Shown here: positions 19,078 to 27,848 of the stretch, one piece after another
Layout: every line of letters starts with the position of its first letter
How positions within the stretch are numbered: position 1 is the first letter of the stretch
Origin: Nitrosomonadales bacterium
GTDB lineage: Bacteria; Pseudomonadota; Gammaproteobacteria; Burkholderiales; Gallionellaceae
Direction: 5' to 3'
DNA: 64,000 nt
NCBI GenBank assembly: GCA_023259055.1
Contig: JAHFQZ010000004.1
Span: 1 to 64,000 of the forward strand
Program-made: the position numbers and the translations under genes
Notes under the pieces: model-generated
Databases searched by the model: none
Told to the model about the DNA's origin: nothing
What the model saw: the letters and a program-made list of their open reading frames with translations, nothing else

Positions 19078-19133
19078 CGTTTTTGTTTTGGTTGCTAAGG
19101 GATAAAGCCGTTTTTTGTTTTGGTTGCTTAAGG
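19078..19133. repeat. Tandem near-identical 23-25-base repeat between trxA and rho
   Basis: CGTTTTTGTTTTGGTTGCTA (from 19078) is repeated from 19109 with one extra T in the T-run and one in the end, about 31 bases apart. It lies in the trxA-rho spacer, where the rho promoter and leader should be. It may reflect slippage or a duplicated leader element. Confidence 0.6.
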
Positions 19134-19174
19134 AACGAAACCGAGGAGGCGATGCAGGTGTGACAGTAAACGGA

Positions 19175-19501
19175 TTAAAGATGGCTGTCAATAAAAGCCG
19201 TTAATTGGGATTTTGACAATGCACCGACTTTCGTGGCTGCAATGTCGCCGTTTTTGAACAGCATCAAAGTTGGAATGCCGCGAATACCGAATTTTGCAGG
19301 GGTTTGCTGGTTATCATCTACATTCAGTTTGGCTACCGTCAAACGGCCAGCGTATTCCTTGGAGACCTCTTCCAGAATGGGCGCGATCATACGGCATGGG
19401 CCGCACCATTCAGCCCAGTAATCCACCAGCACGGGCAGGGGAGCCTGTAATACTTCTGCATCAAAAGTGGTATCGGAAACGTAATGTATATGCTCGCTCA
19501 T
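19175..19501 (-). CDS. trxA: Thioredoxin 1
   Basis: A 108-residue cytosolic disulfide reductase with active site WCGPC, the cis-proline loop [10 protein letters not shown] and standard length. It supplies electrons to ribonucleotide reductase, peroxiredoxins and similar enzymes. It is transcribed towards rho and is divergent from fdxA, with a 153-base shared upstream region. Confidence 0.96.
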   Translation of the reverse strand: MSEHIHYVSDTTFDAEVLQAPLPVLVDYWAEWCGPCRMIAPILEEVSKEYAGRLTVAKLNVDDNQQTPAKFGIRGIPTLMLFKNGDIAATKVGALSKSQLTAFIDSHL

Positions 19502-19654
19502 GTTTTGTTCTCGTTTTGTGAAGTTTGACTTGGAATACTAAGGCAACTGGCTATTTTTTATTTGCATCCTAACCAAAAACGGCTACGATGTGAAGCGAAT
19601 TAAATACCCTTTATTTTACTAATATATCACGCCGTTGATTATTGGAGTTCCAAC

Positions 19655-19978
19655 ATGACCTACGTTGTTTCCGAATCCTGTATCAAATGCAAATACACCG
19701 ATTGTGTTGAGGTGTGCCCGGTTGATTGTTTTCGCGAGGGGCCTAATTTTCTGGTGATTGATCCGGACGAATGTATTGATTGTACGCTGTGTGTGGCGGA
19801 ATGTCCGGTAGAGGCGATTTACGCCGAGGATGATCTGCCGGAAAGCATGCGCCAGTTCATTGCGCTAAATGCCGAACTTGCAAAACTGTGGAAGCCTATT
19901 GTCGAGAAGCATGATGCGTCTGCTGATGCAGATGAGTGGAGCAAGGTGAAGGACAAGTTGCGCTTTCTTGAGCGTTGA
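19655..19978 (+). CDS. fdxA: Seven-iron ferredoxin (3Fe-4S/4Fe-4S)
   Basis: A 107-residue protein of the FdxA type. [17 protein letters not shown] and [16 protein letters not shown] carry the ligands of the two clusters, followed by the long C-terminal tail typical of FdxA (ends KDKLRFLER). It is a low-potential cytosolic electron carrier. GGAG lies before the ATG. addB begins 37 bases downstream on the same strand, so partial co-transcription is possible. Confidence 0.95.
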   Translation: MTYVVSESCIKCKYTDCVEVCPVDCFREGPNFLVIDPDECIDCTLCVAECPVEAIYAEDDLPESMRQFIALNAELAKLWKPIVEKHDASADADEWSKVKDKLRFLER

Positions 19979-20015
19979 GATACTAATGAAATTATGACTG
20001 TGCCAGATTCATTCC

Positions 20016-22625
20016 TTGAGTTCAGTCTTTCTTGATCGAGTAGCCCGCCATATATTGTCCTGCCATGCGCGGGACTTGCCCGATTTACGCAGGGCAACGG
20101 TATTGTTGCCCAACTATCATGTTGCTCAACCGTTGGCGCAGGCGTTAAGTGCTGCTGCCAACCTGCCTGCCTTGCTGTTGCCGCAGATGGTGACGCTCAA
20201 CGATTGGGTGCAATCCGTTGCGCTCGACGCACCCGTCGTCACTGACAGTCAACGCAGCGCCTTGCTGTATCAACACCTGCGCAAGCAGAAATGGTTCGAG
20301 AACGCAGACCTGTGGAGCATGACACAGGAGTTGCTTACGCTGTTCGATGAACTCACTCAGTCGCTAAACACATTGCCATCGGATGCAGAAGCCTTTGCCG
20401 CTGCCGTGCTGCAGGCGTACCAGGCGCGGCAGAATACTGCGCTGCAACTGGAGGCGCGGCTGGTGTTCGAGCTGTGGTACGCGATGCAGAGCGGCGATGA
20501 ACCGGATGCGGCGCGTGCCTGCCAGCAACGGATGGCGAAGCTGGCGGCACAGGCAAGTCAGCCATTGTTTGTGCTGCGCGCTTCCGATTGGGATGCGTTT
20601 GAGCAACGCTTCCTTGATGAGTATGCCAAAGGTGCGGCGGTAGAGGTGTTCGATTTGCGCGAGATGGCGCCCCAATGGAGCGGGTTGCTGCGCGATCATA
20701 CAGCCGGGCTGCGTTCGCAAAATGTTCCGCCGCTCGGCGACAAGCTGCGCTTCTTTGCCGCAACCAGTCTCGAACAGGAAGCACGTGCAGCAGCCATGCA
20801 AGTGCGCCGCTGGCTCGCAGTAGGCAAGCGCGACATCGCCATCGTGGCGCAGGACCGTGTGGCGGCAAGGCGCATGCGTGCCTTGCTGGAACGCGCGCAA
20901 GTGCTGGTGGCGGACGAGACCGGCTGGACCTTCGATACACTGTCGGTGAGCACGGTCCTGGATCGCTGGCTCACAGCGCTGCAAAGCGATTTCTATCATC
21001 ACGACCTGCTCGACCTGTTCAAATCGCCTTTCATCTTCGCCGATATAACTGCCGCCGAACGCAAGGCTGCGGTGTATCAACTGGAACAACTGCTGCGCAA
21101 ACAGGGGGTGGTGGCAGGGCTGGAAAAATTCATTACCCTTGCCGAACACGAAACGGTGCTGCATCAACCGCTGGCGCGCCTGCGCCAAGCTGCCATGCTG
21201 CTGGAGCAGAACAGGAAACGAACACTGATGGAATGGCTGGAAGCATTAAGAGCAAGTCTGCGCGTGCTGGGTATCGATACCGGCCTGCAACAGGACGAGG
21301 CCGGCGCGCAATTGCTGCGCGCGCTTGAGGTATGGCAACAGGAATTGGCGGCCGACGAAGGGCGTTACCGCTTTGCCGAATGGCGGCGCTGGCTGGCGCA
21401 GCAACTGGGTACGCAGACTTATCACGACAGTGGCATCGACAGCCCGATACGCTTCACCCACCTCGCAGCGACGCGCTGGCGGACGTTCGATGCAGTGCTG
21501 CTGCTGGGGTGCGATGCCGACCATCTGCCCAGTGTGACGGACGGCGGGCGCTGGTTCAACGATGCGGTGCGTAGCGCACTCAACCTGCCTACGTGCAGCA
21601 CCCACGCCACAAGGCAAAGCGACGATCTGCTTGCGCTGCTTGCGCTGAACGACTGCGTGCTGGTCACCTGGCAGAAGGACCGCAACGGCGAGCAAGGTTT
21701 GCTCAGTCCGTACCTGGAGATGCTGCGCGACTTGCATACGCTGACCCACGGAGACGATCTGGGTGAGCGCGAGTTGCATGCGTATCTCGCGGTGGAAGAG
21801 GCGCATAACGTGGCGTTGCCGCAGGCTGTGCAGCCAGCGCCGAAGGTAACGGCGGGGGCTGTACCGGCAAGCGTCTCCATTAGCGCCTACAACTCACTGG
21901 TGGCCTGCCCCTACCAGTTCTATGCGCGGCACATCCTGCGCCTGAACGAACTCGACGAAGTGCAGGAGGGCATCGAGAAGCGCGATTACGGCGAGCGCGT
22001 GCATAACATCCTGCAGCGCTTCCACGAACACTACCCGCAAGTGAGCGGACACCCTGCTGATGAACTGGAAGCGGCTTTGCGCCGGATCAGCGAAGAAGTG
22101 TTCGCCGATCTGCTGCAGCAGGATTTCGCCGCGCGCGCCTGGCTGGCGCGCTGGTTCGCGGCATTGCCCGCCTACCTTGAATGGCAACTGGAGAACGAAG
22201 TGCAAGGCTGGCGTTACGCCGAAGCGGAGAGCGTTTTTGATTGGGAACTGGAAGGCGTGAGGTTGCGCGGGCGCATCGATCGCCTGGATGTGAGAGAAGA
22301 AGAGAAACGCGTGCTGGATTACAAGACGCAGAGCGAGCAAGTCCTGCGCAATAAGCTGCGCGAGCCGGGCGAAGACGTACAGCTCGCGTGCTACGCCTAC
22401 GCGCATGAAGCGGCGGGCGCGGCATTCGTCAGTATCGAGAATAAAAAAGTGAAGCTGGTGGAACCCAAACACGATGTTCCGCATCTGGCGCAACTCAATG
22501 CCGAGCGTTTGGTACGAGTGATGGGTGACATACGCGGCGGCGCGGGTCTGCCCGCGAACGGCATTGACCAGGCCTGTATGCACTGCGAGATGCGCGGTGT
22601 GTGCCGCAAGGGTGAATGGTCATGA
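20016..22625 (+). CDS. addB: AddB-like helicase/nuclease subunit with iron-sulfur PD-(D/E)XK domain
   Basis: An 869-residue protein. The frame has no early ATG; TTG 20016 gives an N-terminus (DRVARHIL, DLRRATVLLPN) like other family members. The central part is a UvrD-like fold without a Walker A motif. The C-terminal RecB-type nuclease has the iron-staple cysteines CPYQFYAR and CMHCEMRGVC and catalytic residues in GRIDRLD and VLDYKT. With AddA it would resect double-strand breaks for RecA-dependent repair. Its stop overlaps the addA start (ATGA), a strong sign of one complex. Confidence 0.85.
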   Translation: MSSVFLDRVARHILSCHARDLPDLRRATVLLPNYHVAQPLAQALSAAANLPALLLPQMVTLNDWVQSVALDAPVVTDSQRSALLYQHLRKQKWFENADLWSMTQELLTLFDELTQSLNTLPSDAEAFAAAVLQAYQARQNTALQLEARLVFELWYAMQSGDEPDAARACQQRMAKLAAQASQPLFVLRASDWDAFEQRFLDEYAKGAAVEVFDLREMAPQWSGLLRDHTAGLRSQNVPPLGDKLRFFAATSLEQEARAAAMQVRRWLAVGKRDIAIVAQDRVAARRMRALLERAQVLVADETGWTFDTLSVSTVLDRWLTALQSDFYHHDLLDLFKSPFIFADITAAERKAAVYQLEQLLRKQGVVAGLEKFITLAEHETVLHQPLARLRQAAMLLEQNRKRTLMEWLEALRASLRVLGIDTGLQQDEAGAQLLRALEVWQQELAADEGRYRFAEWRRWLAQQLGTQTYHDSGIDSPIRFTHLAATRWRTFDAVLLLGCDADHLPSVTDGGRWFNDAVRSALNLPTCSTHATRQSDDLLALLALNDCVLVTWQKDRNGEQGLLSPYLEMLRDLHTLTHGDDLGERELHAYLAVEEAHNVALPQAVQPAPKVTAGAVPASVSISAYNSLVACPYQFYARHILRLNELDEVQEGIEKRDYGERVHNILQRFHEHYPQVSGHPADELEAALRRISEEVFADLLQQDFAARAWLARWFAALPAYLEWQLENEVQGWRYAEAESVFDWELEGVRLRGRIDRLDVREEEKRVLDYKTQSEQVLRNKLREPGEDVQLACYAYAHEAAGAAFVSIENKKVKLVEPKHDVPHLAQLNAERLVRVMGDIRGGAGLPANGIDQACMHCEMRGVCRKGEWS

Positions 22626-25600
22626 CCAACCACATCGCCCTCGACCCCAAGCGTAGCGTCGTCGTCGAAGCCTGCGCGGGCAGCGGCAAGACCTGGCTGC
22701 TGGTGTCGCGCATCGTGCGCCTGCTGCTGGACGGCGCGCAGCCTTCGCAGATCCTCGCGATCACCTTCACGCGCAAGGCGGCGCAGGAGATGCAGGCGCG
22801 CATGCAGCTCTGGCTGCGCGATCTGGCGATGGGCGACGAGGCGGCAGTGCGCCAGTTCTTTGCCGATCGCGGAGTCGATAACCTGAGCAATGCGCAACTG
22901 CAACGCGCCCGCAGCCTTTATGGCAACGTGCTGTTAGCGCAGCCCGGCATCACCATCAGCACCTTCCACGGCTGGTTCATGCAGGTCATGCAGCGCGCGC
23001 CGCTGAACGCCGACGTGATGCAGGGCTCGTCGCTGCTGGAACGCGCGGGCAGCGAGCAGGAAGAGGCGTGGGAAGAACTGCTGGAGCAAATGCGCAAGCA
23101 GCCGGATGGAGTCGAGGCGCAGCACATGCAATGGCTGTTCGGCGAATGCGGCCTGTATAACACGCGCAAGCTGCTGTTCAACTTCCTCGCCAAGCGCGCC
23201 GAGTGGTGGGCTTATACCCAAGGGCAGGCTGATACGTTGACGTTCGCATTGGATAACCTGCGCGCCGATCTCGACGTGGATATGGAATTTGACCCGGTCG
23301 CGGACTGGGGTATGTGCGGCAACAGCGAAGAGGTGTTTTTCGCTTTTGTTCATCAACTGGCGGGCAACGCAACACAAACGCAGAAAGACAAGGCGAGCGA
23401 GCTGGAACGCGCCTGGACGGACGCCGCACCGGAGGCACGTTTTAATCAAATGTGCCCGCTGCTGTTCACTCAGGCAGGTGAACCGCGCAGTTTCAAGCCG
23501 ACCAAGAAACAGGATGCTGAAGCCTTTCTGTTTTCGCGCGATACGTTATTCGACAAGTTGCAAGCCGTGCGCGACACGCTCGCCGAGCATCAGGCGTATC
23601 GCCTGAATGAGGCGGTGCTGCACTGCGGCGTGGCGTTCCTTGAGCGTTATCAGGCGCTCAAGCAGCAAAAGCAGCAGATGGATTTCTCTGATCTGGAATG
23701 GCAACTTTGCCGCCTGCTGCAACAGAGCGAACACGCCGAGACCATGCAATACAAGCTCGACAGCCGCTACCGACATGTGTTGCTGGACGAGTTTCAGGAC
23801 ACTAACCCGTTGCAATGGCAAATCTTGCGCGCGTGGTTCGATGCGGCGGTGGCGGTGGATTCGCAGCCCACCGTGTTTGTCGTCGGCGACCCCAAGCAAT
23901 CCATCTATCGCTTCCGCCGTGCCGATGCGCGACTGTTTGGCATGGCGCGCGACTATCTGAAAGAGCATTTCGCGGCGCATGAGCTGCACAACAATCACAC
24001 CCGCCGCAACGCGCCCGCCGTGCTGGATGCGGTGAATGCCGTGTTCGCCAGCCATCCCGAAGGCTTCGTGGATTTCGAGCCGCACACTGCCGAGCTCACC
24101 GGCTTGCCCGGCCATGTGGCGGTGCTGCCGTTGGCAGTTGCCGAGCAAAACAAGGAAGAGTCGGCTGAGGATGCGCCGCTCATCTTGCGCAATCCGCTGA
24201 CCACGCCGAGAGATGAAGCCGGGGAGGGCGCGCGCCACAAGGAGGCCGTGCAGTTCGCCGACCTGCTGAAAAGCATCGCCAGCGATTGGTCTGTGAACGA
24301 GGATGGCAAAGAACGCCGCGCCCGCTACGGTGACATCATGGTGCTGGTGCGCAGCCGCACCCATCTCGCGGTATACGAAGAAGCCTTGCGCGCGCGCCAC
24401 ATTCCTTTTATCAGCTCGCGGCGCGGCGGTCTGCTCGACACGCTGGAAGCGGAAGACGTGCAGGCGCTGCTGATGTTCCTCATCACCCCTTTCGCCGACC
24501 TCGCGCTGGCGCAAGTGCTGCGTACGCCGATCTTCGCGTGCAGCGATGCAGACCTGATGGAAATTGCAGGAACAAGGAGCAACGGACAAGGAGCAAACGG
24601 GGAGACTTCACCTCAGTCCTTAGTCCTCAGCACTGGTTTCTCATGGTGGCAACGCCTGCAACACCTCACCGATCCATCGCCTGCATTGCAACGCGCCGCC
24701 AGCCTGTTGAAAGACTGGCTCGCGCTGGCCGACAAGTTGCCGGTGCACGACCTGCTCGACCGCATCTATTTCGAGGGCGATGTGCTGGCACGTTACAGCG
24801 CCGTGCTGCCTCCCGAGATGCGCGCCAAGGTTGCTGCCAACCTGCACGCCTTCATGGAGATCGCGCTGAGCGTGGATGCCGGACGCTACCCCAGCCTGCC
24901 GCGTTTCCTGCAGGAGCTGCGCGAATTGCGCGACAGCCGCGACGACGCGCCGGACGAAGGCAGGCTCGGCACTGCGGGGAACGCGGTGCGCATCTACACC
25001 GTGCATGAATCGAAAGGGCTGGAAGCGCCCATCGTCTGGCTGCTGGATGCGAACGCGGAAAAGAAGAACAAGGAAGGCAACGACGTGCTGCTCGACTGGC
25101 CCGCGCACGAGCCGCAACCGTTGCACTTCTCGCTGTATGCCGACCAGGCCTCGCGCGGCAGGAAACGCACACCGCTGTTCGAGCAGGACGCCGCGCAACA
25201 GGCGCGTGAGGAGATGAACCTGCTCTACGTCGCCATGACCCGCGCGCAACAGGCGCTCATCGTAAGCGGCAACAGCAAGGGAGAGGACAAGGAGGAAAAC
25301 AAGAAAGCGCCATCGTGGTACGACCGCATCGCGGCAGCCGTGGTGCAACACGAAACATCAAATCCGCTCGCCCTGAGCCTGTCGAAGGGTGAACGCTCGG
25401 GCGACTCAAGACATGCTTCGACAGGCTCAGCCCGAACGGAAGGTATGTCGATTCAGTTTCCCGCCATCATCCCTACCGGCAAACGCGCCGCCCGCAACAC
25501 CGCGCAACAACAGCGCGGCATCTGGCTGCATGCGCTGCTGCAACACCTCACCGAATACTCCCCTCGCCCGCAGGCGGGAGAGGGGCAGGGGGAGAGGGTC

Positions 25601-25954
25601 GCGTTGCAACAGCGCCTCGCCATCCCCTACACCGAAATAGATTCTCTCTGGCAACAAGCCCAACACCTGCTCACCTTGCCGCAACTCGCGCGCTTCTTCG
25701 ATGCGCAACTCCATCGCGGCGCCTGCAACGAAATGCCTTACGTCAATTTGCGCGGCGAAATGAAACGCATCGACCGACTGGTGGAATTCGATGACGAAGT
25801 GTGGGTGCTGGATTACAAACTCGGCGACAGCGAAGATGCGTCGCGCTACCGCGCGCAAATGCAAGAATATCAATCTGCGATGCAAACGGTGTATGTGGGC
25901 AAGACGGTGCGCTGTGCGCTGCTGTTTGCGGATGGGTCGTTGAGCGAGATATAG
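22622..25954 (+). CDS. addA: AddA-like UvrD/RecB helicase-nuclease
   Basis: A 1110-residue protein from ATG 22622 (AGGGTG 7 bases upstream); an ATG 6 bases earlier is too close to that site. SF1 helicase motifs: Walker A ACAGSGKTWLL, motif Ia ITFTRKAAQEM, Walker B LLDEFQDT, motif III VVGDPKQSIYRFR, motif V TVHESKGLEAP and motif VI LLYVAMTRAQQ. The C-terminal RecB nuclease keeps IDRLV and VLDYK. It is the motor subunit of the break-processing complex with AddB. Oddities: three low-conservation inserts, near residues 650-675, 917-940 and 979-992. The last two are encoded by palindromic repeat elements in frame. Confidence 0.88.
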   Translation: MTNHIALDPKRSVVVEACAGSGKTWLLVSRIVRLLLDGAQPSQILAITFTRKAAQEMQARMQLWLRDLAMGDEAAVRQFFADRGVDNLSNAQLQRARSLYGNVLLAQPGITISTFHGWFMQVMQRAPLNADVMQGSSLLERAGSEQEEAWEELLEQMRKQPDGVEAQHMQWLFGECGLYNTRKLLFNFLAKRAEWWAYTQGQADTLTFALDNLRADLDVDMEFDPVADWGMCGNSEEVFFAFVHQLAGNATQTQKDKASELERAWTDAAPEARFNQMCPLLFTQAGEPRSFKPTKKQDAEAFLFSRDTLFDKLQAVRDTLAEHQAYRLNEAVLHCGVAFLERYQALKQQKQQMDFSDLEWQLCRLLQQSEHAETMQYKLDSRYRHVLLDEFQDTNPLQWQILRAWFDAAVAVDSQPTVFVVGDPKQSIYRFRRADARLFGMARDYLKEHFAAHELHNNHTRRNAPAVLDAVNAVFASHPEGFVDFEPHTAELTGLPGHVAVLPLAVAEQNKEESAEDAPLILRNPLTTPRDEAGEGARHKEAVQFADLLKSIASDWSVNEDGKERRARYGDIMVLVRSRTHLAVYEEALRARHIPFISSRRGGLLDTLEAEDVQALLMFLITPFADLALAQVLRTPIFACSDADLMEIAGTRSNGQGANGETSPQSLVLSTGFSWWQRLQHLTDPSPALQRAASLLKDWLALADKLPVHDLLDRIYFEGDVLARYSAVLPPEMRAKVAANLHAFMEIALSVDAGRYPSLPRFLQELRELRDSRDDAPDEGRLGTAGNAVRIYTVHESKGLEAPIVWLLDANAEKKNKEGNDVLLDWPAHEPQPLHFSLYADQASRGRKRTPLFEQDAAQQAREEMNLLYVAMTRAQQALIVSGNSKGEDKEENKKAPSWYDRIAAAVVQHETSNPLALSLSKGERSGDSRHASTGSARTEGMSIQFPAIIPTGKRAARNTAQQQRGIWLHALLQHLTEYSPRPQAGEGQGERVALQQRLAIPYTEIDSLWQQAQHLLTLPQLARFFDAQLHRGACNEMPYVNLRGEMKRIDRLVEFDDEVWVLDYKLGDSEDASRYRAQMQEYQSAMQTVYVGKTVRCALLFADGSLSEI
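25373..25430. repeat. Dispersed palindrome inserted in frame in addA
   Basis: CTGAGCCTGTCGAAG (25373-25387) and its perfect reverse complement CTTCGACAGGCTCAG (25416-25430) flank a 28-base loop. The same core is a very common intergenic repeat in proteobacterial genomes. Here it is translated as LSLSKGERSGDSRHASTGSA inside AddA, between the helicase and nuclease domains. Confidence 0.8.
25558..25598. repeat. Second dispersed hairpin repeat in frame in addA
   Basis: A GC-rich hairpin (CTCCCCTCGCCCG pairing imperfectly with GGCGGGAGAGGGG), followed by CAGGGGGAGAGGG. This has the form of the familiar CCTCTCCCGCAGGCGGGAGAGG repeat of proteobacteria. It is read as SPRPQAGEGQGERV within AddA, about 60 codons after the first element. 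Confidence 0.7.
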
Positions 25955-26052
25955 GGCGGTCTGCCGTTTTCATCTGTCCGGCGGAGCCGTCACTCCTTCG
26001 CCTCATGTGCGGGCCGTCTTGCTGGAAGGATCAGTGGGGTGTTCGCAGCTTA

Positions 26053-27060
26053 TTACAACCCGCCCATTCGTTTGGCGAACGAAAACGCGTAGGCTGGTGA
26101 GCGGAAGAGAAGGATGGGGTCATTCGTCGGTGCAATGCCGTCCGCCATTACCAGAGGGTCGAAGTTGATTTTCTCGCACTCGCCACCCTTCTGCGGCATT
26201 GCCAGAGAAATCGACAGGGTTCCAACCTTAACCGTCTTGCGCTTTTCGGGCCATTCTATCGTCGGGTTGTCCTCGGTGTCACCCGGCTCACCAAGGGAAA
26301 TCAGCATGTCCCAACGCACCGGCCCCCGCTTCGTCCGTTCAATCAACGCCTGCTCAAGGAAGTTTGGCGGCGCGGTTTTGAGTTCGTCATCGGACAGCCG
26401 TTTCTCACCATCACGTGGAACGAAACGCCAGCGTACATACGTGGTCTTGTTATCGCGATTGATAAACTTGAACGTGTGAATGCCAAAATAGGCGCTGCTG
26501 GCATAACTCGTTGGCGGGTTGTTGTTGGCGAGAAATGCCGCTTGCGCCATGCTGTCGGGGTGACTTGCCTTGAATGCCTTGATCTTCTCAGGGTCGGGTT
26601 TGCCTGTCGACGGATCCGGCTTTGAGGCGACAATCATATCGAGAAATGTCTGTGGCTGTATGGCGCCGAACACGGGCGTGTTCAGCATCGTTATATGCTG
26701 CAGGTTGTCACCGGGCAGTTTGAATTCCAGTGCCATGCCTCGCGCACTTTTTGCCGTATCGGGCGCTTTTGGATTGCCACCGGCCAGGGAGAAGCGCGCG
26801 ACGACAGGAACGTGCTTTCCCGAAAACAGCGCCGAACGCGAATAGGCAGCAGCTTCGGGCGTGCCGACAAATTCACCGGCTGCGCAAGTACCTTTGGTGT
26901 GATTGCGGCGTTCACCGGGTGTCACGCCAAAAGTATCCTCTAGGGCAGTTACCACCTGCTCAGCAGAAACTTCATTTGCTGCCACCGCGCAGCACGGAGC
27001 GGTGAGGGCCAGTATCCCGGTTAACAGACAAGTCAGCAGAGCGTTTTTATTGGTATCCAT
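26053..27060 (-). CDS. Exported catalase-related peroxidase (SrpA-like)
   Basis: A 335-residue protein. ATG 27060 has AAAGGA about 8 bases upstream and gives a clear signal peptide (NKNALLTCLLTGILALTAPCCAVA-A). The mature part is a minimal catalase fold: distal His in RRNHTKGTCAAGEF, then RFSLAGGNPKAPD and GMALEFKLPG, and proximal heme-ligand region RSPAYAFSFAKR with the Tyr. At about 310 mature residues it is much shorter than true catalases (about 480 or more). The family is usually regarded as organic-peroxide-type heme peroxidases. It probably works in the periplasm. It is convergent with addA. Confidence 0.85.
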   Translation of the reverse strand: MDTNKNALLTCLLTGILALTAPCCAVAANEVSAEQVVTALEDTFGVTPGERRNHTKGTCAAGEFVGTPEAAAYSRSALFSGKHVPVVARFSLAGGNPKAPDTAKSARGMALEFKLPGDNLQHITMLNTPVFGAIQPQTFLDMIVASKPDPSTGKPDPEKIKAFKASHPDSMAQAAFLANNNPPTSYASSAYFGIHTFKFINRDNKTTYVRWRFVPRDGEKRLSDDELKTAPPNFLEQALIERTKRGPVRWDMLISLGEPGDTEDNPTIEWPEKRKTVKVGTLSISLAMPQKGGECEKINFDPLVMADGIAPTNDPILLFRSPAYAFSFAKRMGGL

Positions 27061-27462
27061 ATCAGTTCCTTTCATTGGTTTGAAGAACTTATAAGCGACA
27101 TCAAGTGTTTGGCAACTACAATTTGAGAACATCCCGGCAGTTCCTGCTGATGCAGCGGCTGCAGCGACGAGACGCACGATGACAAGTAGACACCATAAAA
27201 CGTGCTGCTGCAACAACTCAAAGAGAATACTGGAGAATGTCCGCTTCACAAACCAGATGCTTGCGCTATGTCAGGCAAACACTGACAGCAGAATTTCTCT
27301 GTCCCCTACCCAACAATCAGACAAACACCTATACAATTTCCATGTGCAGCAGAGCAATATGAAAATATGATTTTGGACTATAATAAATTGATTCACAAAA
27401 GTTGCGCTTCAAGGTTGAATCCGGCTTTATAAACAGCTTAATTTTTTAAGGAGTAATTGTTC
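27061..27462. other. Intergenic region between the catalase-like gene and the secreted-protein pair
   Basis: No gene supported. It must hold the minus-strand promoter of the catalase-like gene and a plus-strand promoter for the pair at 27463-28238. Bases 27270-27344 match, without gaps, the upstream region of the lipoprotein gene at 57543. A TATAAT at 27379-27384 is a possible -10 element, but no matching -35 is visible. Confidence 0.5.
27270..27344 (+). promoter_or_regulatory. 75-bp block shared with 57397-57471, copy A
   Basis: Gap-free similarity of roughly 80 per cent to the block upstream of the triple-repeat lipoprotein gene. It contains a direct repeat TCAGGCAAACAC (27271) and TCAGACAAACACC (27317), with starts 46 bases apart; spacing is identical in copy B. 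It ends about 120 bases before the ATG at 27463. The role is unknown: candidate binding sites or a promoter module. Confidence 0.6.
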
Positions 27463-27846
27463 ATGACTAACAAACTCAGATTGAACATTGCCGCCGCAAT
27501 GCTCTTGTCAGCCTACGCAGCTTCCCTGCTTGCGGCCGATTTGCCATCGGCCACGGATGTATCAATGCGGGTGCAGCCGCAGATCGTAGAAATTATGAAG
27601 GGGCAGGTGTTGACTTTGGAGGTGGATACGACGGGGGTAAGCGGCTTGGGCGTGCAGACTCCCGTGTTGGTCGCTGGAGCACCGGCCGGTACCAATATCG
27701 ACGTAACCGCCATTACTGGACAGCGCGCCGCAGTAAGCCTTGTTTTCCCACTGGCAGTAGCTAGCGGAAGGTATGAATTATTGGTAACAGTCGGGAACAC
27801 AGCGCCGCTGGTCGAACAAAAAGTAGAACTAACAATTAAGGAATAA
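27463..27846 (+). CDS. Small exported protein, unknown function
   Basis: A 127-residue protein starting at ATG 27463, with AAGGAG at 9 bases. Residues 1-25 form a signal peptide (RLNIAAAMLLSAYAASLLA-A). The mature 100 residues are rich in V/T/G and short strands (QIVEIMKGQVLTLEVDTTG, SLVFPLAVASGRYELLVTV) and look like a single beta-sandwich domain of Ig type. There are no cysteines in the mature part. I do not recognise a family. The next gene begins 2 bases after its stop, so the two form an operon. Confidence 0.7.
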   Translation: MTNKLRLNIAAAMLLSAYAASLLAADLPSATDVSMRVQPQIVEIMKGQVLTLEVDTTGVSGLGVQTPVLVAGAPAGTNIDVTAITGQRAAVSLVFPLAVASGRYELLVTVGNTAPLVEQKVELTIKE

Positions 27847-27848
27847 TC

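Noticed and set aside
23546-24589. 347-codon minus-strand open frame
   Set aside because: Antisense to the helicase motifs of addA; no family features.
27270-27344. The shared 75-bp block as a conserved coding segment
   Set aside because: Both copies can be read open as QANTDS..IS.., but substitutions fall in all codon positions and neither has a start signal, so a non-coding role is more likely.
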